NCBI RefSeq assembly: GCF_002995795.1
Contig: NZ_PVXN01000053.1
Location: 124,001-188,000 of the forward strand
Reading direction: 5' to 3'
Length of the DNA stretch: 64,000 nt
Origin: Clostridium thermopalmarium DSM 5974
GTDB lineage: Bacteria > Bacillota > Clostridia > Clostridiales > Clostridiaceae
Below the pieces are notes generated by a model. It searched no databases. It was given only the letters and a program-made list of their open reading frames with translations, and was not told where the DNA came from. The translations under genes were made by a program, and so were the position numbers. Positions 62,509 through 64,000 of this stretch are shown piece by piece. Each line of letters opens with the position of its first letter. The stretch's first letter is position 1.

Positions 62509-64000
62509 ATGGCTGATGAAGAAAGACTTGGTGCTCGTATTGAGTTTAATACAAATAACTATATGGCTTCTATGCAACAAATCATAAGTCAAACAAATGA
62601 TTTCAGACAATCTGTACAGCGTGCTAGAGAAACTATGGAACATGCAGCAAGAACTCGAGTAGAGGCTAGAATTAGAGTAGATAATACTCAAGCCACACGA
62701 AGCACCAGAGAAGTTAGAGACAACTTAAGAAGATTACATGAAAATAGACCTATAACAATTGCAGCAAGGGATATGACCAGACAGAAATTTAGAAATATAC
62801 TTAGCACTTTAGGAAATTTAACTGGAAGACCCCACAGAGTTGTTTTAAATGCAATAGATAAAACTAAAAGAGTAATGTCTAGTATAAAAAACAGCATATT
62901 CAACCTTAAAAATCTAGCTGCAGGGATTGTTTTTGGAGCTACTGCTAAGTTTGCCTTTGATAATACAGTGGGTGCTGGAGCGAAACTAGAGCAGGAAGAA
63001 GTAGCGATGAAACACTTTATAGGTTTTCAGAATAAAGGGAAAAAAGGTTTTGATGTAAACAAGGCCACTCAGGAATACATTGCACAGTTAAGGCATAATG
63101 CTAATGTTACCCCGTTTGGTACAAATGAGGTTATAGCTGCAGGACGTAGAGCTGTAAACATAATGCAAGGTGATACAAAACAAGCTATGGAGCTTGTAAA
63201 GCTTGCTGAAAACATGGCTGCACTTAATCCTGGTAAAACTGTTATGGATGCAATGGAAGCTTTGGCAGATTTAAAGCAAGGCGAAGCTGAAAGAATGAAT
63301 GAATTCGGCTTTAAATTTAGCGCTGATGATTTTGTCGAAGCTTCAGGAGCTGCAAAGAAGAAAGATAAAAAAGGTAAGGAAAAGAAAATGAAAATGTCTG
63401 ACCTTACTGATGATCAATTTACAACTGCTTATAACAGTATTGTAAAAAATAAATTAAATCCATTCTTTGCTGGCGGAGCTGAAAAACTTGCAAAAACTGC
63501 TGCAGGACAGTGGTCAACAACAACGGGTCTGATGCAAAGTATGGGCTCAGATATTGGTAAAGCATTTCTTCCTCCAATAAATAAAGTTTTAGCACAAGTA
63601 AATAAAAGGTTTGAAAGCTTTTCTCAATCTAAGGCATTTGGAACTATAAAAAAACAAGTCGAAAGTTTTGCAAACTCTCAAGGTCAGAAGTTTTTAAAAT
63701 GGTTTGATGACTTAGAAAAACATCCTGAAAAGATAGAAAAAGGCTTTAATAATGTTAAAAATACTTTAAAAGGCATAGGTAATGTATTAAAGACAGTTGG
63801 AAAATTAGCTAAAGAGGCCTATAACTTTGTAAAACCACTTTTAAATTTTGCAAATAAAAATCCTAAAGCAGCACTAGGAATATTAGCAGGATTAAAGTTC
63901 GGTCCAGGAATTATGAAAACTATATTACATGCACCTAAAAATATAAGGAAACTAAAGCAGGAACTTTCAGAATTAAAAACAGCTTTAGGATTTTTAAAAG
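62509..64000 (+). CDS. Tail tape measure protein (5' part)
   Basis: At least 497 aa; the open frame runs off the window. RBS AAAGGTGGTGAGG. Helical N-terminal part with many Arg/Gln and coiled-coil character, a first hydrophobic segment (NLKNLAAGIVFGATAKFAF), then the conserved tape-measure region EEVAMKHFIGF...NVTPFGTNEVIAAGRRAVNIMQGD...MELVKLAENMAALNPGKTVMDAMEALADLKQGEAERMNEFGFKFS. A second hydrophobic segment lies near KAALGILAGLKFGPGIM. It sets tail length. Confidence 0.95.
   Translation, partial: MADEERLGARIEFNTNNYMASMQQIISQTNDFRQSVQRARETMEHAARTRVEARIRVDNTQATRSTREVRDNLRRLHENRPITIAARDMTRQKFRNILSTLGNLTGRPHRVVLNAIDKTKRVMSSIKNSIFNLKNLAAGIVFGATAKFAFDNTVGAGAKLEQEEVAMKHFIGFQNKGKKGFDVNKATQEYIAQLRHNANVTPFGTNEVIAAGRRAVNIMQGDTKQAMELVKLAENMAALNPGKTVMDAMEALADLKQGEAERMNEFGFKFSADDFVEASGAAKKKDKKGKEKKMKMSDLTDDQFTTAYNSIVKNKLNPFFAGGAEKLAKTAAGQWSTTTGLMQSMGSDIGKAFLPPINKVLAQVNKRFESFSQSKAFGTIKKQVESFANSQGQKFLKWFDDLEKHPEKIEKGFNNVKNTLKGIGNVLKTVGKLAKEAYNFVKPLLNFANKNPKAALGILAGLKFGPGIMKTILHAPKNIRKLKQELSELKTALGFLK

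Overview
The window is an AT-rich chromosome segment of a spore-forming, anaerobic Clostridium-like Firmicute. Evidence: the end of an ATP synthase operon followed by the Bacillus/Clostridium order ywmB-murA-spoIID-spoIIQ-spoIIID-mbl; sporulation genes with candidate forespore or mother-cell promoters; an asrABC anaerobic sulfite reductase; a flavodiiron protein; strong GGAGG ribosome binding sites and frequent GTG/TTG starts. The species cannot be fixed from sequence alone.

Layout of the chromosomal part (1-36940). 1-2204: atpG (partial), atpD, atpC. 2302-8104: ywmB, murA, spoIID, spoIIQ, spoIIID, mbl (wall synthesis, engulfment, late mother-cell control, cell shape). 8113-9367: yyaC and an unknown anchored protein. 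9526-10026: tRNA operon Thr-Tyr-Val-Tyr. 10092-11566: SAM-I riboswitch and metK. 11643-20357: recD2, a decayed comFA, comFC, hpf, secA, prfB with its +1 frameshift. 20415-21239: a Cys-rich protein and a DUF1657 protein behind a sigma-F/G-like promoter. 21380-28186: a sulfur/nitrogen-oxide island with a Crp/Fnr regulator, an FNT channel (probably for hydrosulfide), asrABC, a flavodiiron protein and a small stand-alone siroheme reductase. Two near-identical TGTGAT-N4-ATCACA palindromes mark the likely regulon. 28287-36734: HAD nucleotidase, M28 peptidase, tex, FMN riboswitch with ribU, the rimI-tsaB-tsaE cluster and a double-HD HD-GYP protein.

Prophage (about 36945 to beyond 64000). A temperate phage sits at a tRNA-Trp gene with its tyrosine integrase next to the tRNA. 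The lysogeny switch (38387-39190) is readable: a divergent repressor/Cro pair, two good sigma-A promoters and a set of ACGTCA/TGACGT operators. Then follow an excisionase-like protein, an ORF6N antirepressor, YqaJ exonuclease plus RecT, a replication initiator plus DnaC-type loader, SSB, an HNH protein, RusA and an ArpU-like late regulator. The late module is a PBSX-like myovirus set: TerS, TerL, portal, gp7-type head protein, scaffold, decoration protein, gpE-type capsid protein, connectors, sheath, tube, tail chaperone (with a -1 frameshift signal) and a tape measure protein cut by the window end.

Most interesting accessory genes: a 128-residue protein between the head-morphogenesis and scaffold genes that looks like the Tad1 (Acb2/Tad1 hairpin) anti-Thoeris/anti-CBASS nucleotide sponge, and a lipoprotein cargo gene with its own terminator wedged between the tail chaperone and the tape measure gene. 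No CRISPR array, rRNA or insertion sequence was seen.
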